From positions 40,001 through 104,000 of the forward strand of contig CATNTY010000002.1 of NCBI GenBank assembly GCA_950295325.1: a stretch of 64,000 nucleotides of DNA. The letters run 5' to 3'. The notes beneath the pieces were generated by a model, which ran no database searches, was not told the DNA's origin, and saw only the letters and a program-made list of their open reading frames with translations. The DNA is from Polytrichum commune. Its lineage: Eukaryota > Streptophyta > Polytrichopsida > Polytrichales > Polytrichaceae. Each line of letters starts with the position of its first letter. Position 1 is the first letter of the stretch. The position numbers were made by a program, and so were the translations under genes. Positions 49,434 to 63,456 of the stretch are shown one piece after another.

Positions 49434-49510
49434 TTCAATTAGATTTTTAATTTAAATCTTAATTAAAGAAATATAGATTTTATTTCATTATTTTAAATTT
49501 ATTATATTCT

Positions 49511-51383
49511 TTATTTAAAGCGTCCTGTTATTTTTAACCAATTTTGTGCTTCAATATAATTGCTTGGAGCAAGTGATATCGCTTGTTTCCAGTAATCTGC
49601 TGCTTGATTAAACCAAGCTTCTGATGTTTCAGAATCGCCTTGTTGGATAGCTTGTTCTCCTCGGTCGGGATAGGTAATAAAGCTCCTCCCCTTAGAACCG
49701 TACTTGAGAGTTTTCTACCTCATACGGCTCAATTAATTATCTTTCTATTTAAAACTATTAATTAAGAATTATTTAATAAGAAAAAATAATTAATGAAATA
49801 AGTTTTGAATTAGAATTTGAAGAAAATCTAAATTTTCTTTTTTTCTATTTCTATCTTTTCTCCTACAAAAAAAGTAAAAAATTTTAAATCATTACTTTTT
49901 TAGTGGTAACTATCTTACTTCTCTATAGATTCTTTTAGTATTTGATTAAAAATACTTTATCTCTTTAGGATCTAATACTACACCGCTGTTTAATACACAA
50001 TTAAATCAACCTTATTACATAGTGAATTTCTTTTTTTTTTATAAATAAACAGACTTTTTTTATTGTATCAGACCAAAATTTCAATAATTGATCTTTACGG
50101 TGCTTTTATGTAAGTTCAATTCTCTTATCCATGGAGAAGCTAGACTATAAATTTAAATCTTTCTTCATTTTTTGGACTTAATAAAGTTTTTTTAGAATTA
50201 CAGCTAATAAAAACCATTATTTCATGGTGTATATGTAAATAGTCTCCATTTTTTATCTATGGTAGTTCTTGACTAATAAAATCTATTATATTGATAGCCG
50301 CACGTAATGACAGATCACAGCCATATTATTAAAAGCTTGTGGTAAGGATGGATTTCGTTCTAATGCTTGAAAATAATATTCTAAGGCTTTTGCATGTTCT
50401 CCATTACTTGTATGAATAAGACCTATATTATAGAGTATATAACTTCGATCATAGGGATCGATTTCTAAGCGCATAGCTTCATAATAATTTTGTAAAGCTT
50501 CCGCATATTCTCCTTCGGATTGAGCTGACATTCGTTACGGTCGTTCAGATATTTTATAAAATAAGTGAGCTCCGTTTCAAAACCGTACATGAAACTTTAG
50601 CCTCATACGGCTTCTCCTAGATAGCTTATAAAAAGGGAATAATCTTTAAAATTTTTATAAAAAAAACTTTTACCTAATTTTATAAGACTATCAGGGGCTA
50701 GTTTTTCTTAAAAAAAATAGCTAGCCATCCTTTTTATAAAAAAATATTTTCTAAAAATTAAAAAATTGATTAATTGATAGAAATATAATCTCTAAATTTT
50801 TTTGTTCTTAACACTTTGTATTTTTTAAGGATTAGCTCCTTCGACAATCTCCGATGATTATAGGGGTACCCAAATTGCAAATGAGATGGAATTTTGTTTT
50901 CCTAACCATAATTTTATTAGTAAATATTATTTTTTTTTACAAATTTAAAATAGATTCTATTAAAATGAAATTTTCACGAAGTTTTTGTGTTGTCGATTTC
51001 TACACGTAGTGCTTTTCCAAATATGTAGATTTATAAAATTATAAATTATAAAAAAATATTTTATATTTTAAACCTTTTGCTTAATATTTTAACTTATAAA
51101 AAATTAAAATATTTAAGGCTACATCAATCGAGGGTACACGACAGAAGGAATTGTTGTTTTTTATAACTCACCTTCACTAAGTGTAAGTTTCATGTAATTA
51201 AATATTATCATGTTTTATTCCCTATTAATTTATTTTAGAGTCTAAAAATCAAATCGCACCATCTCTATAATACGTAAAAGCTTCTTTTTCTCTTTGCGTA
51301 GTTGGAATTATTCGTAATAGAATATCCGCAACAATTGTAAAAGTTTTATCAATAAAATTATCATTTTTTTGAGATCTAGGCAT
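49511..51383 (-). CDS. ycf3: photosystem I assembly protein Ycf3 (three exons)
   Basis: Ycf3 is a TPR protein on the stromal face of the thylakoid that assembles photosystem I. On the minus strand exon 1 is 51383-51260 (124 nt), exon 2 is 50533-50304 (230 nt) and exon 3 is 49663-49511 (153 nt), the same sizes as in tobacco, giving 168 residues. Exon 1 starts [20 protein letters not shown]. Exon 2 encodes two tetratricopeptide repeats ([20 protein letters not shown] and [20 protein letters not shown]), and exon 3 starts [12 protein letters not shown]. All junctions are in phase. It lies upstream of psaA, which suits its assembly role. Confidence 0.95.
49664..50303 (-). other. ycf3: ycf3 intron 2 (group II)
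   Basis: 640 nt, starting GTGCG and ending CCCGAC on the minus strand. Domain V lies at about 49695-49730. Confidence 0.9.
50534..51259 (-). other. ycf3: ycf3 intron 1 (group II)
   Basis: 726 nt, starting GTGCG and ending CGTAAC on the minus strand. Domain V lies at about 50579-50613 and is nearly identical to that of the trnG-UCC intron. Confidence 0.9.
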
Positions 51384-51624
51384 AGTCAATTATAAATTTC
51401 TTAAAATTTTACTATTCCCTTTTTTTCGAGAATAAATCCATTAAAAATTTTATTAAAAAAATATATAAATATTTTTTCTTTTTTTTAATCTAAAAAAGAT
51501 TATTTAATTTAGATAAATATATTTAATCTTTGAAAAAACTCTTGATTTTATTAATTATAAATTATTAAAAAGCTTGCTATTAAAAAAATTTATGGATTAA
51601 AATTATGAAGTATTAAAGAAAGTA

Positions 51625-51711
51625 GGAAAGATGGCCGAGTGGTCTAAGGCGTAGCATTGGAAATGCTATGTAGATTTTTGTTTACCGAGGGTTCGAATCC
51701 CTCTCTTTCCG
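51625..51711 (+). tRNA. trnS-GGA: tRNA-Ser (GGA)
   Basis: An 87-nt class II tRNA. GGAAAGA pairs with TCTTTCC, the anticodon loop has GGA and the T arm holds GGGTTCGAATCCC. It lies between ycf3 and rps4. Its flank is not part of the trnS inverted repeat. Confidence 0.97.
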
Positions 51712-52001
51712 TATTCATTTTCTTATTATATATGTAATTAATAATACTACTTTTCAATTGAAATTATATTTTAGTTAATAAAAATAAAGATTAACAAAAG
51801 AACAAGATATCTGCTTTTCTCTTAATATCTAAAATATCTTTTATTTATTTTAAACACTAAGTAAAAGCAGAAAGAAAAATTTTATTAAATTTTGATTTTA
51901 TAGTGCAATAGTGCGATAAAAAAATTAATAATAAATTTATTGTTTAATAATTTTGTAAAAATTTAAAGATTGCTTTGAAAAATAAAAAATTTGTTTTTAA
52001 T

Positions 52002-52610
52002 TTAAGCTTGACGAGAATAATATTCGACAACTAATAATTCATTTATTTTTAAACCAATTGATTCGCGATCTAATATTTGATTAACTAATCCTTTTTTTTC
52101 TAAAGAATTAAAAGTCAAATGATTTGGTATTTTATATTTTTGAGAAAAATCAATATTTCTGGCAATTATAGCTTGAGATTCTTGTCGATCTTTTATAGTA
52201 ATAAAATCTTGAGGTTTACAACGATAACTTGGTATATTTACTATACGATCATTAACTAAAATATGTTTATGATTAACTAATTGTCTCGCTCCAGGAATAG
52301 TTGGAGCCATGCCTAATCGAAAGATAATATTATCTAAACGCATTTCAAGTAATTGTAATAGAATTTGACCTGTTGATCCTTTTGCTCTTCTAGCAATACG
52401 AACATAGTTAAGTAATTGTCGTTCTGTTATTCCATAATGAAAACGTAGTTTTTGTTTTTCTTCTAAACGAATACGATATTGAGAAATTTTTTTGTTAGAT
52501 ACAGCTTGATTAATATACCCAGATTTTAACTGAAGTGTTTTATTAGTTAGTCCTGGTAAAGCTCCTAAACGACGTATTATTCTTACACGAGGTCCTCGAT
52601 AGCGGGACAT
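52002..52610 (-). CDS. rps4: 30S ribosomal protein S4
   Basis: A 202-residue primary 16S rRNA-binding protein of normal length. The start [20 protein letters not shown] is typical. The S4 RNA-binding domain covers about residues 90-150, including [20 protein letters not shown] and [21 protein letters not shown] short AAGGAGT leader precedes the ATG on the minus strand. It lies between trnS-GGA and trnT-UGU. The frame is intact. Confidence 0.98.
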   Translation of the reverse strand: MSRYRGPRVRIIRRLGALPGLTNKTLQLKSGYINQAVSNKKISQYRIRLEEKQKLRFHYGITERQLLNYVRIARRAKGSTGQILLQLLEMRLDNIIFRLGMAPTIPGARQLVNHKHILVNDRIVNIPSYRCKPQDFITIKDRQESQAIIARNIDFSQKYKIPNHLTFNSLEKKGLVNQILDRESIGLKINELLVVEYYSRQA

Positions 52611-52901
52611 AAAAACTCCTTATTTTTACAAGAAAAGATAGAATAATATTAAAAATTATTCAAATGATTTATTTCTTTTTTATTTAATATTTTCAAAATT
52701 TTGAATTAAAAAATAAGATAAGAATAAATTTTTTTATTTTTATTTCTTTATTACTTTTTTAATCAAAAGTTATCATAACATAAGAAACACAACAAAAAAA
52801 AATACTATTATTTTTTATAATAGAATTTTAGAATTTTACAATATTTAGATTATCTTCTAAAACTTATTTTTTACTAATATCTTTAATAATAAAAAAAAAA
52901 T

Positions 52902-52974
52902 AGCCCGCTATCGGAGTCGAACCGATGACCATCGCATTACAAGTGCGGTGCTCTGACCTCTGAGCTAAGCAGGC
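52902..52974 (-). tRNA. trnT-UGU: tRNA-Thr (UGU)
   Basis: A 73-nt tRNA. GCCTGCT pairs with AGCGGGC (one T-G pair), the anticodon loop has TGT and the T arm holds GGTTCGACTCC. It diverges from trnL-UAA. Confidence 0.96.
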
Positions 52975-53250
52975 TTTATTATAATTAATAAATAACGTAA
53001 AATTTGAATAAAATCTATTTTTTTATAAAAAATTTAATAAAATTAGTTTTTATTTATTTTTGACTATTATAGCCATAATTATTTAATAATGCAATAACCA
53101 GTTATTTCGTATAAAATATAACAAAAAAAATAATCAATTATAATTAGACTATTGCATAAAAACGTAAAAAATACTATAATTGTTTGTAATAATAAATAAA
53201 ATAAGATTTCTAAGAAAGGTTTTTGTTATTTTATTTTAAGAGCAAAGGGA

Positions 53251-53699
53251 GGGGGTATGGCGGAATTGGTAGACGCTACGGACTTAGAAAATAAATTGAG
53301 CCTTAGTAGAAAAACTTACTAAGTGTTAGCTTTCAGATTCAGGGAAACCCAGGTTGAAAAAGTATATAGGTAATCCTGAGCCAAATCTTATTCTAAAATG
53401 AGAAAGGTGCAGAGACTCGATGGAAGCTATCCTAACGAATAATATTTTTTTTTAATTTATTTTTTTTATTTAATTTATTAATAATTAAAATCAATTAATA
53501 TTTTTATTCTATCAATTAAAAATCTTTTTTTAATAAAAAATTTAACTATTTTTTTTTAATTAAATTATTTATGAGAATTTAAACGAGGATAAAGGTAGAG
53601 TCCAGTTTTACATGTTAGTTCTAACAACAATTAAAATTGTGGTAAAAAGAAAATCCGTTGGCTTTATTGACCGTGAGGGTTCAAGTCCCTCTACCCCCA
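53251..53699 (+). tRNA. trnL-UAA: tRNA-Leu (UAA), split by a group I intron
   Basis: Exon 1 is 53251-53285 (35 nt) and exon 2 is 53650-53699 (50 nt); the intron splits the anticodon after its U. GGGGGTA pairs with TACCCCC, and the T arm has GGTTCAAGTCC. This is the ancient intron shared with cyanobacteria. Confidence 0.95.
53286..53649 (+). other. trnL-UAA: trnL-UAA group I intron
   Basis: The 364-nt intron follows a T and ends in G, as expected for group I. Conserved core elements are visible: AGGGAAACCCAGG and GTAATCCTGAGCC near the 5' part (P and Q) and GAAAGGTGCAGAGACTCGATGG (R) in the 53401-53422 area. The poorly conserved AT-rich stretch after it is peripheral. Confidence 0.92.
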
Positions 53700-53738
53700 A
53701 AAATTTATATATAAGAAAAAAAAGAAATTTCATTTTTA

Positions 53739-53768
53739 TTGACATAAGTTCAATTTTTATGTTACGAT
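53739..53768 (+). promoter_or_regulatory. candidate promoter of trnF
   Basis: TTGACA (53739-53744) is followed after 18 nt by TACGAT (53763-53768). trnF starts 19 nt later. Confidence 0.6.
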
Positions 53769-53786
53769 AATTTTGAATAATAAAAA

Positions 53787-53801
53787 GCCGGGATAGCTCA
53801 G

Positions 53802-53833
<32 letters not shown>

Positions 53834-53858
53834 ACCAGTTCAAATCTGGTTCTTGGCA
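53787..53858 (+). tRNA. trnF-GAA: tRNA-Phe (GAA)
   Basis: A 72-nt tRNA. GCCGGGA pairs with TCTTGGC (two G-U pairs), the anticodon loop has GAA and the T arm contains AGTTCAAATCT. It follows trnL-UAA in the usual trnT-trnL-trnF block. Confidence 0.96.
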
Positions 53859-54020
53859 TATAAAATAAATTAAAACATAAATTTTATTAAATTTTTTGTA
53901 TATTTTTAGATTATTAAAGTTATATAAATAAAATAAAAAATATTTATGTAAGTTTGAAGATTTTTTTAAATTACCAATATTTCTTTTAAAATTAATTTAA
54001 TTTTAAAAGAAATATTTTTG

Positions 54021-54545
54021 TTAATAAGCATCTTGTAGTTCATAAAAATCAGGTACAATATAATCTTTACGTAATGGCCAACCAATCCAAGTATCAGGCA
54101 TTAATATGCGTTTAAGACGTGGGTGACTTTCATAAAAAATTCCTAACATATCGTAAGATTCGCGTTCTTGAAAATCAGCACTTTTCCAAATCCAAAAAAC
54201 AGATGGAATTTTAGGATTTTGCCTTGAAACAAAAATTTTTATACATATTTCTTCAGGTTGATCTGCATTATCTTGTAGTTTTGTAAAATGGTAAACACTA
54301 GCTAATAAGCCACCGGGTGCTACATCATAAGCACATTGAGAACGAAGATAGTTGAAGCCATAAACATATAAAGCTACAGCTACAGAAAGCCAATCTTCAG
54401 ATCTAATTTGTAAAGTTTCTACACCTTGATAATCAAAACCTAAAGGCCTATGAGCTAATTTATGTTTTCCTAACCAAGCCGATAAGCGACCCCGTATTTT
54501 AGTAGTATTATTAGTAGTACTATCAATAGTATTCTTTGCTAACAT
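54021..54545 (-). CDS. ndhJ: NAD(P)H dehydrogenase-like complex subunit J
   Basis: NdhJ corresponds to the 30-kDa subunit of respiratory complex I and sits in the stromal arm of the NDH complex. The 174-residue frame is a few residues longer than typical at its variable N-terminus. The signature [20 protein letters not shown] and the following [20 protein letters not shown] are intact. It is last in the ndhC-ndhK-ndhJ operon, 31 nt after ndhK. Confidence 0.96.
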   Translation of the reverse strand: MLAKNTIDSTTNNTTKIRGRLSAWLGKHKLAHRPLGFDYQGVETLQIRSEDWLSVAVALYVYGFNYLRSQCAYDVAPGGLLASVYHFTKLQDNADQPEEICIKIFVSRQNPKIPSVFWIWKSADFQERESYDMLGIFYESHPRLKRILMPDTWIGWPLRKDYIVPDFYELQDAY

Positions 54546-54576
54546 ATTTGCTTTTTTGTTTTTTTAATAAAATTTT

Positions 54577-55278
54577 TTAATCATTTTTTTTCAAAATTTT
54601 ATTTTCTTTTATTTTTTGAAAAGGTACTTCTAAAATAGAATCAAATTCAGAGTTGAAAAATTTATGAGATAGTTGTTCATTATATTGTTCAGTATTATTA
54701 GTAGAAATAAAATGAAATTGATGATTTACTGTTAAATACCTAGTTCCTTGTTCAACTTTAAATTTATCTTGATATATTTCTTGAGCTATTTTCTTACGAA
54801 GTTTTATTATAGCATCTATAATAGCTTCTGGTTTTGGTGGACAACCAGGTAAATAAATATCTACAGGAATTAATTTATCTACTCCGCGAACAGTACTATA
54901 AGAATCTGTACTAAACATACCTCCAGTAATAGTACATGCTCCCATAGCAATTACATATTTAGGTTCAGGCATTTGTTCATATAGCCTCACTAAAGATGGA
55001 GCCATTTTCATAGTTACAGTGCCAGCTGTTATTATAAGATCAGCTTGTCTGGGACTAGATCTTGGAACTAAACCATAACGATCAAAATCGAATCGCGAAC
55101 CAATTAATGAAGCAAATTCAATAAAACAACAACTAGTACCATATAGAAGGGGCCATAAACTAGAAATCCTGGCCCAATTTGAAAAGTCATTAAAAGTAGT
55201 TAAAATAATTGAATTTGGAACTTTTTGATCAAAAAGAGATGAATCTATCGAATTTATAGAATTTACAATTGGCTTCAT
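54577..55278 (-). CDS. ndhK: NAD(P)H dehydrogenase-like complex subunit K
   Basis: NdhK carries the terminal iron-sulfur cluster (N2) of the NDH complex. In the 233-residue frame the four ligands are cysteines 50, 51, 115 and 146, within [28 protein letters not shown] and [13 protein letters not shown]. The C-terminal 60 residues are variable. The start at 55278 lies 49 nt after the ndhC stop, so the ndhC-ndhK overlap of angiosperms is absent unless a non-AUG upstream start is used. The frame is intact. Confidence 0.96.
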   Translation of the reverse strand: MKPIVNSINSIDSSLFDQKVPNSIILTTFNDFSNWARISSLWPLLYGTSCCFIEFASLIGSRFDFDRYGLVPRSSPRQADLIITAGTVTMKMAPSLVRLYEQMPEPKYVIAMGACTITGGMFSTDSYSTVRGVDKLIPVDIYLPGCPPKPEAIIDAIIKLRKKIAQEIYQDKFKVEQGTRYLTVNHQFHFISTNNTEQYNEQLSHKFFNSEFDSILEVPFQKIKENKILKKND

Positions 55279-55327
55279 ATAATTATTGATTTGATTTTTG
55301 TAATTAAACTTTTGAAATTAAGTGAAA

Positions 55328-55690
55328 TTAAGACCATTCTAAAGCTCCTTTTCGCCATGCATAGACTAAACCGATAATTAGAATAAATATAAAAATTAAA
55401 GCTTCAACAAAAGCAAAGATACCTAATTTTTCGAAAGTCATAGCCCAAGGATAAAGAAAAACTGTTTCTACATCAAAAATCACAAAGATTAAAGCAAACA
55501 TATAATAACGAATTTGAAATTGAATCCAAGCATTTCCCATTGGTTCTATACCTGATTCATAACTAGTCAATTTTTCTGGTCCTTTATTAAAGGGTGCTAA
55601 ATTTTTAGAAAGAGAAAAGGTTATTAGAGGAATAAAACTAGCTATTAATAAGAAAATAAAAAAAGAATCGTATTTAGATAACAAAAACAT
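55328..55690 (-). CDS. ndhC: NAD(P)H dehydrogenase-like complex subunit 3
   Basis: NdhC is a small membrane subunit of the NDH complex with three helices, 120 residues as usual. The loop [20 protein letters not shown] and the next segment [20 protein letters not shown] are strongly conserved. It heads the ndhC-ndhK-ndhJ operon on the minus strand, downstream of trnV. A weak AGGAGT lies 6-11 nt before the ATG. Confidence 0.97.
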   Translation of the reverse strand: MFLLSKYDSFFIFLLIASFIPLITFSLSKNLAPFNKGPEKLTSYESGIEPMGNAWIQFQIRYYMFALIFVIFDVETVFLYPWAMTFEKLGIFAFVEALIFIFILIIGLVYAWRKGALEWS

Positions 55691-55835
55691 TAATGTACTC
55701 CTATAAAATATAAAAAATTTATTTTGAAAAAATAAAAAAATTTTAATTAGTAAATTTTCAGTTAATTTTACAATATATTTATTATATGTATATATTATAT
55801 TAATATAAAAATTCTTAATGATAAAGTAAGGTATT

Positions 55836-56456
55836 TAGGGCTATACGGATTCGAACCGTAGACATTCTCGGTAAAATAGTTAAATTTATTTAACTTAAAA
55901 AAATTTTATTAAACTATTTTGAGAACCCAACATGCATTTTTTTCTGCATTGGGCTCTTTTATTAACTAATAATAATAAATTAGTTATTTTGCTATCCTTT
56001 TTTTATGGATTAATAATAAGATAGCTCCGTGTGCTTGAAAATTTTTTATTTTATAGCGATCCCAAAGTTTTTTCTTAGTTTTTAATGTTGACGTAGGTCT
56101 GCTTAATTTAGCACGGGTTTATTCAAAAAGAATTTTTATTACTTGTAAAATTTGAAACTTTATACACCTTAAAGCTCAAAAAAAAAATAAAATATCTCGA
56201 GGTCCTCGTATTATCCTCATCATGCTTAGCATTAAATAAATTAAAATTTTACCATATCAACCAAAATATTATTTTCAATTTATTATAAATTGAAATTTTA
56301 GTTTTTTGTCATGCTATTGTTCTCTTAAAATCACTTTAAGAGTAAGACATAAATATTTCACATAATAATTTTTTGTGAATCGGCTTGTCCGATATACTTT
56401 TTCAAAAGCATTGGCGCACGTGTAAACGAGGCGCTCTACCGCTGAGCTATAGCCCT
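55836..56456 (-). tRNA. trnV-UAC: tRNA-Val (UAC), split by a group II intron
   Basis: On the minus strand exon 1 is 56456-56420 (37 nt, AGGGCTATAGCTCAGCGG and onward) and exon 2 is 55870-55836 (35 nt). The joined 72-nt tRNA pairs AGGGCTA with TAGCCCT, the anticodon is TAC, and the T arm contains GGTTCGAATCC. It lies between ndhC and trnM. Confidence 0.94.
55871..56419 (-). other. trnV-UAC: trnV-UAC group II intron
   Basis: 549 nt, starting GTGCG and ending ATTTTAC on the minus strand. Domain V is at about 55920-55960 (GAGCCCAATGC at its start, GCATGTTGGGTTC at its end). Confidence 0.9.
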
Positions 56457-56488
56457 TTTCATTCTCTACTTTTTATTTCTTAGCAATA

Positions 56489-56518
56489 ATACTAGCATAA
56501 TTTATTCTTTTTTGTCAA
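56489..56518 (-). promoter_or_regulatory. candidate promoter of trnV
   Basis: On the minus strand TTGACA (56518-56513) is followed after 18 nt by TAGTAT (56494-56489). trnV starts 33 nt after the -10 box. The -10 box is weak. Confidence 0.45.
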
Positions 56519-56624
56519 GAGAATTATTTAATGAAAAAATAAAATTTTGCTATTTCTATTATTTTTCTATATTGTTTTCAAAAGTCTATTGATTCTATTT
56601 CAAAAAATGACTAAAATATTAATA

Positions 56625-56652
56625 GCCTACTTAACTCAGTGGTTTAGAGTAT

Positions 56653-56698
<46 letters not shown>
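56625..56698 (+). tRNA. trnM-CAU: elongator tRNA-Met (CAU)
   Basis: A 74-nt tRNA. GCCTACT pairs with AGTAGGT (one G-U pair), the anticodon loop has CAT and the T arm contains GGTTCAAATCC. It lies between trnV and atpE, opposite to both, as in most land plants. Confidence 0.95.
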
Positions 56699-56784
56699 CC
56701 AAATACTACGTAGCTTAAAAACCAATGGCATCAAATTAGATACCATTGGCTTGAAAAAATATAAAAAATTTTTACTGGAAAGGT

Positions 56785-57192
56785 TTAATTAGACGAAATA
56801 GTTTCAATAGCTTCTAATCGTGCCTTAGCTCTTTTTAGTGTTAAATTAGCTTCAATAATTTGTTTTTTACCTTCGGCTTGAGCTAGTTTATCTTGAGCCA
56901 TTTGAAAAGTTTCTTGAGCTTTTTGAAAATTTATTTCATTAGCTTTTTCTACTTCATTTACCAGTATAGTCATTTGGTTATTATCTACCATAGCAAAACC
57001 ACCCATTAATGCCATAGTAGACCATTGTCCATTAAGTCGTATTTTTATAATGCCTATATCTAGTGCTGTAAGAAGTGGAGCATGATTGGGTAATATACCA
57101 ATTCGACCACTATTAGTAGATAAAATAACTTCTTGTACTTCAGAATTCCAAACAATTCGATTAGGAGCCATTACACGAAGATTTAGAGTCAT
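56785..57192 (-). CDS. atpE: ATP synthase CF1 subunit epsilon
   Basis: Epsilon is part of the central rotor of the chloroplast ATP synthase and restrains ATP hydrolysis in the dark. I chose the ATG at 57192, giving [20 protein letters not shown] and 135 residues, the family length; 18 in-frame codons upstream overlap atpB and lack homology. The conserved [20 protein letters not shown] stretch follows. It begins 7 nt after the atpB stop, so the genes are adjacent rather than overlapping as in angiosperms. Confidence 0.96.
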   Translation of the reverse strand: MTLNLRVMAPNRIVWNSEVQEVILSTNSGRIGILPNHAPLLTALDIGIIKIRLNGQWSTMALMGGFAMVDNNQMTILVNEVEKANEINFQKAQETFQMAQDKLAQAEGKKQIIEANLTLKRAKARLEAIETISSN

Positions 57193-57199
57193 TTTTTTA

Positions 57200-60762
<3,563 letters not shown>

Positions 60763-60771
60763 TTATAATTA

Positions 60772-60857
60772 ATTATTTTTTTTTAATATTATATTTTTTA
60801 TCCTGCGCTACAGTAATGTAGCGCAGGATAAAAAATATAATATTAAAAAAAAATAAT
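60772..60857 (+). terminator. 41-bp perfect inverted repeat after rbcL
   Basis: Arms 60772-60812 and 60817-60857 are perfectly complementary with a 4-nt loop. The core TCCTGCGCTACA is GC-rich, unlike the surroundings. It lies 10 nt after the rbcL stop, a strong 3'-end hairpin. Confidence 0.85.
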
Positions 60858-60873
60858 AATATATTTAAATTAA

Positions 60874-60947
60874 GGTTTTGTAGCTCAGCGGATCAGAGCT
60901 CGTGGTTCCGAACCACGAAGTCAAGGGTTCAAATCCCTTCTAAACCA
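60874..60947 (+). tRNA. trnR-CCG: tRNA-Arg (CCG)
   Basis: A 74-nt tRNA with anticodon CCG in a perfect 5-bp stem (CGTGG with CCACG) and a perfect T stem. The acceptor GGTTTTG pairs with CTAAACC except for a T-T mismatch at positions 6 and 67. The gene is retained in bryophytes but lost or decayed in many other plants, and it was shown to be dispensable in a moss. It lies between rbcL and accD. Confidence 0.9.
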
Positions 60948-61113
60948 TTAAAAATAAATTATTTTTCTAATTTTTTGAATAAAAAAAATAAATACTATTA
61001 TAAAATTAATAAAAAATTTAATTCTAAATTAATGAATTAATTAAATAAAAGTTAATGTTAGTAATTATTAATATGTATAGAACTTAATAAAAATAAATTA
61101 AGGAGAAGTTTTT

Positions 61114-62061
61114 ATGTCTTTAATGAATTGGTTTGAAGATAAACGCCGATTTGGTGGATTAATTGGAGCTTTTATTGAAAAAGCTACTAAAGGGTACATT
61201 CTTAATGAAAGAGAAAGAGATAAATATATTAAATTTGATACTACTAAAGGATTATGGACTCGTTGTGATAATTGTGAAACCATGCTTTATGTTAGATTTT
61301 TAAGACAGAATAAACGCATTTGTGAAGAATGTGGATATCATTTACAAATGAGCAGTACAGAAAGAATTGAGCTTCTTATTGATCGTGGAACTTGGCATCC
61401 TATGGACGAAGATATGGTCGCTCGAGATGTTCTTAAATTTTCTGACGAAGATTCTTATAAAAATCGTGTTATTTTTTATCAAAAACGAACTGGTTTAACT
61501 GATGCTATTCAAACAGGTATAGGAAAACTGAATGGAACTTATATTGCTCTTGGAGTAATGGATTTTCAATTCATGGGAGGTAGCATGGGTTCTGTAGTAG
61601 GTGAAAAAATTACCCGTCTTATTGAATATGCTACTAAAAAATCGATACCGTTAATTATTGTATGTTCTTCTGGTGGAGCACGTATGCAAGAAGGAACTTT
61701 GAGTTTAATGCAAATGGCTAAAATTTCTTCGGTTTTACAAATTCATCAAGCTCAAAAAAAATTACTTTATATTGCTATTCTTACATATCCGACAACTGGT
61801 GGGGTTACTGCAAGTTTCGGTATGTTAGGAGATATAATTATTGCTGAACCTAAAGCATATATTGCATTTGCAGGTAAAAGAGTAATTGAACAAACATTAC
61901 GTCAAAAAATACCTGATGGTTTTCAAGTTGCTGAATCTTTATTTGATCATGGTTTACTTGATTTAATTGTTCCACGTAATCTTCTAAAAGGAGTTTTACG
62001 CGAAATATTTGAACTTTATAATTCAGCGCCTTATAAAGAACATAATAATATTTTTTTTTAA
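61114..62061 (+). CDS. accD: acetyl-CoA carboxylase carboxyltransferase subunit beta
   Basis: AccD is the beta subunit of the carboxyltransferase that makes malonyl-CoA for fatty acid synthesis in the stroma. The 315 residues match the short bryophyte form. Cysteines 51, 54, 70 and 73 form the zinc finger, and the carboxylase core includes [20 protein letters not shown] and [29 protein letters not shown] lies just before the ATG. It lies between trnR-CCG and psaI. The minus-strand frame at 61098 is a shadow. Confidence 0.97.
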   Translation: MSLMNWFEDKRRFGGLIGAFIEKATKGYILNERERDKYIKFDTTKGLWTRCDNCETMLYVRFLRQNKRICEECGYHLQMSSTERIELLIDRGTWHPMDEDMVARDVLKFSDEDSYKNRVIFYQKRTGLTDAIQTGIGKLNGTYIALGVMDFQFMGGSMGSVVGEKITRLIEYATKKSIPLIIVCSSGGARMQEGTLSLMQMAKISSVLQIHQAQKKLLYIAILTYPTTGGVTASFGMLGDIIIAEPKAYIAFAGKRVIEQTLRQKIPDGFQVAESLFDHGLLDLIVPRNLLKGVLREIFELYNSAPYKEHNNIFF

Positions 62062-62476
<415 letters not shown>

Positions 62477-62650
62477 TATTTTAGTTAACTAAAAATTATA
62501 TTATATTTTTAGGTTTAGTTTATTTATTTGATTTTCTAATAAAACAAATATTTCTATTTTTGATTAGAATAAAAATCTAACTCTGTTAAAAATATATTTA
62601 TATAATAATTATATAATTAAGCTTGTTATTTATTATATTTAATCATATTA

Positions 62651-62733
62651 ATTTAGTAAATTTTCTTTATTTTAAATATATATAAATCTTTTAAAGATTT
62701 ATATATATTTAAAATAAAGAAAATTTACTAAAT
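62651..62733 (+). terminator. 40-bp perfect inverted repeat between psaI and ycf4
   Basis: Arms 62651-62690 and 62694-62733 are perfectly complementary around a 3-nt loop. It lies 174 nt after psaI and 64 nt before ycf4. It could end the psaI transcript or mark an intercistronic processing site. Confidence 0.7.
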
Positions 62734-62797
62734 ACAAAATATTTTGGTTATGAATATTTTGTGTTATCAAATCCAAGAAATTTTAGGAGAATTTATT

Positions 62798-63352
62798 ATG
62801 AATTACCAATCTGATTGGCTTCGAGTAGAATCTATAATAGGATCTCGGAGAATAAGTAATTTTTGTTGGGCGTGTATTATTTTATTTGGTGCCTTAGGAT
62901 TTTTTTCTGTTGGAATTTCTAGTTATTTTGGTAAAGATTTAATACCTTTTTTATCTTCTCAACAAATTCTTTTTGTACCACAAGGAATTGTAATGTGTTT
63001 TTATGGTATTGCTGGTTTTTTTCTTAGTTCCTATTTATGGTGTACAATTTTATGGAATATAGGTAGTGGCTATAATAAATTTGACAAACAACAAAAAATA
63101 GTTTGTTTATTTCGTTGGGGATTTCCCGGAGAAAATCGTCGTGTTTGTATTCGATTTTTTATTAAAGATATACAAGCAATACGCATGGAAGTTCAAGAAG
63201 GTATTTATCCTCGACGCATTATTTATATGAAAATAAAAGGTCAACAAGATGTTCCTTTAACACGTATTGGAGAAAATTTAACTTTGAAAGAAATGGAAGA
63301 ACAGGCTGCGGAGCTAGCTCGATTTTTACGTGTTTCAATTGAAGGACTTTAA
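62798..63352 (+). CDS. ycf4: photosystem I assembly protein Ycf4
   Basis: Ycf4 is a thylakoid membrane protein that helps assemble photosystem I. The ATG at 62798 gives [20 protein letters not shown] and 184 residues, the family length; TTAGGAG lies 9 nt upstream, and an in-frame ATG at 62744 would add residues without homology. Two transmembrane helices span about residues 22-42 and 65-87. The conserved [20 protein letters not shown] stretch follows. It precedes cemA. Confidence 0.97.
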   Translation: MNYQSDWLRVESIIGSRRISNFCWACIILFGALGFFSVGISSYFGKDLIPFLSSQQILFVPQGIVMCFYGIAGFFLSSYLWCTILWNIGSGYNKFDKQQKIVCLFRWGFPGENRRVCIRFFIKDIQAIRMEVQEGIYPRRIIYMKIKGQQDVPLTRIGENLTLKEMEEQAAELARFLRVSIEGL

Positions 63353-63456
63353 AAAAATAAAATTAAGTATTATTTCAATTTTTTTATTTTATTTAAAATA
63401 AAAAAATTAAATGTTTTTTTCTTAATAAATTACTTAATAAATTATAAGTAGCATTT

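Noticed and set aside
61098-61283. Minus-strand frame at the start of accD
   Set aside because: Antisense to the conserved zinc-finger region of AccD with no independent signals.
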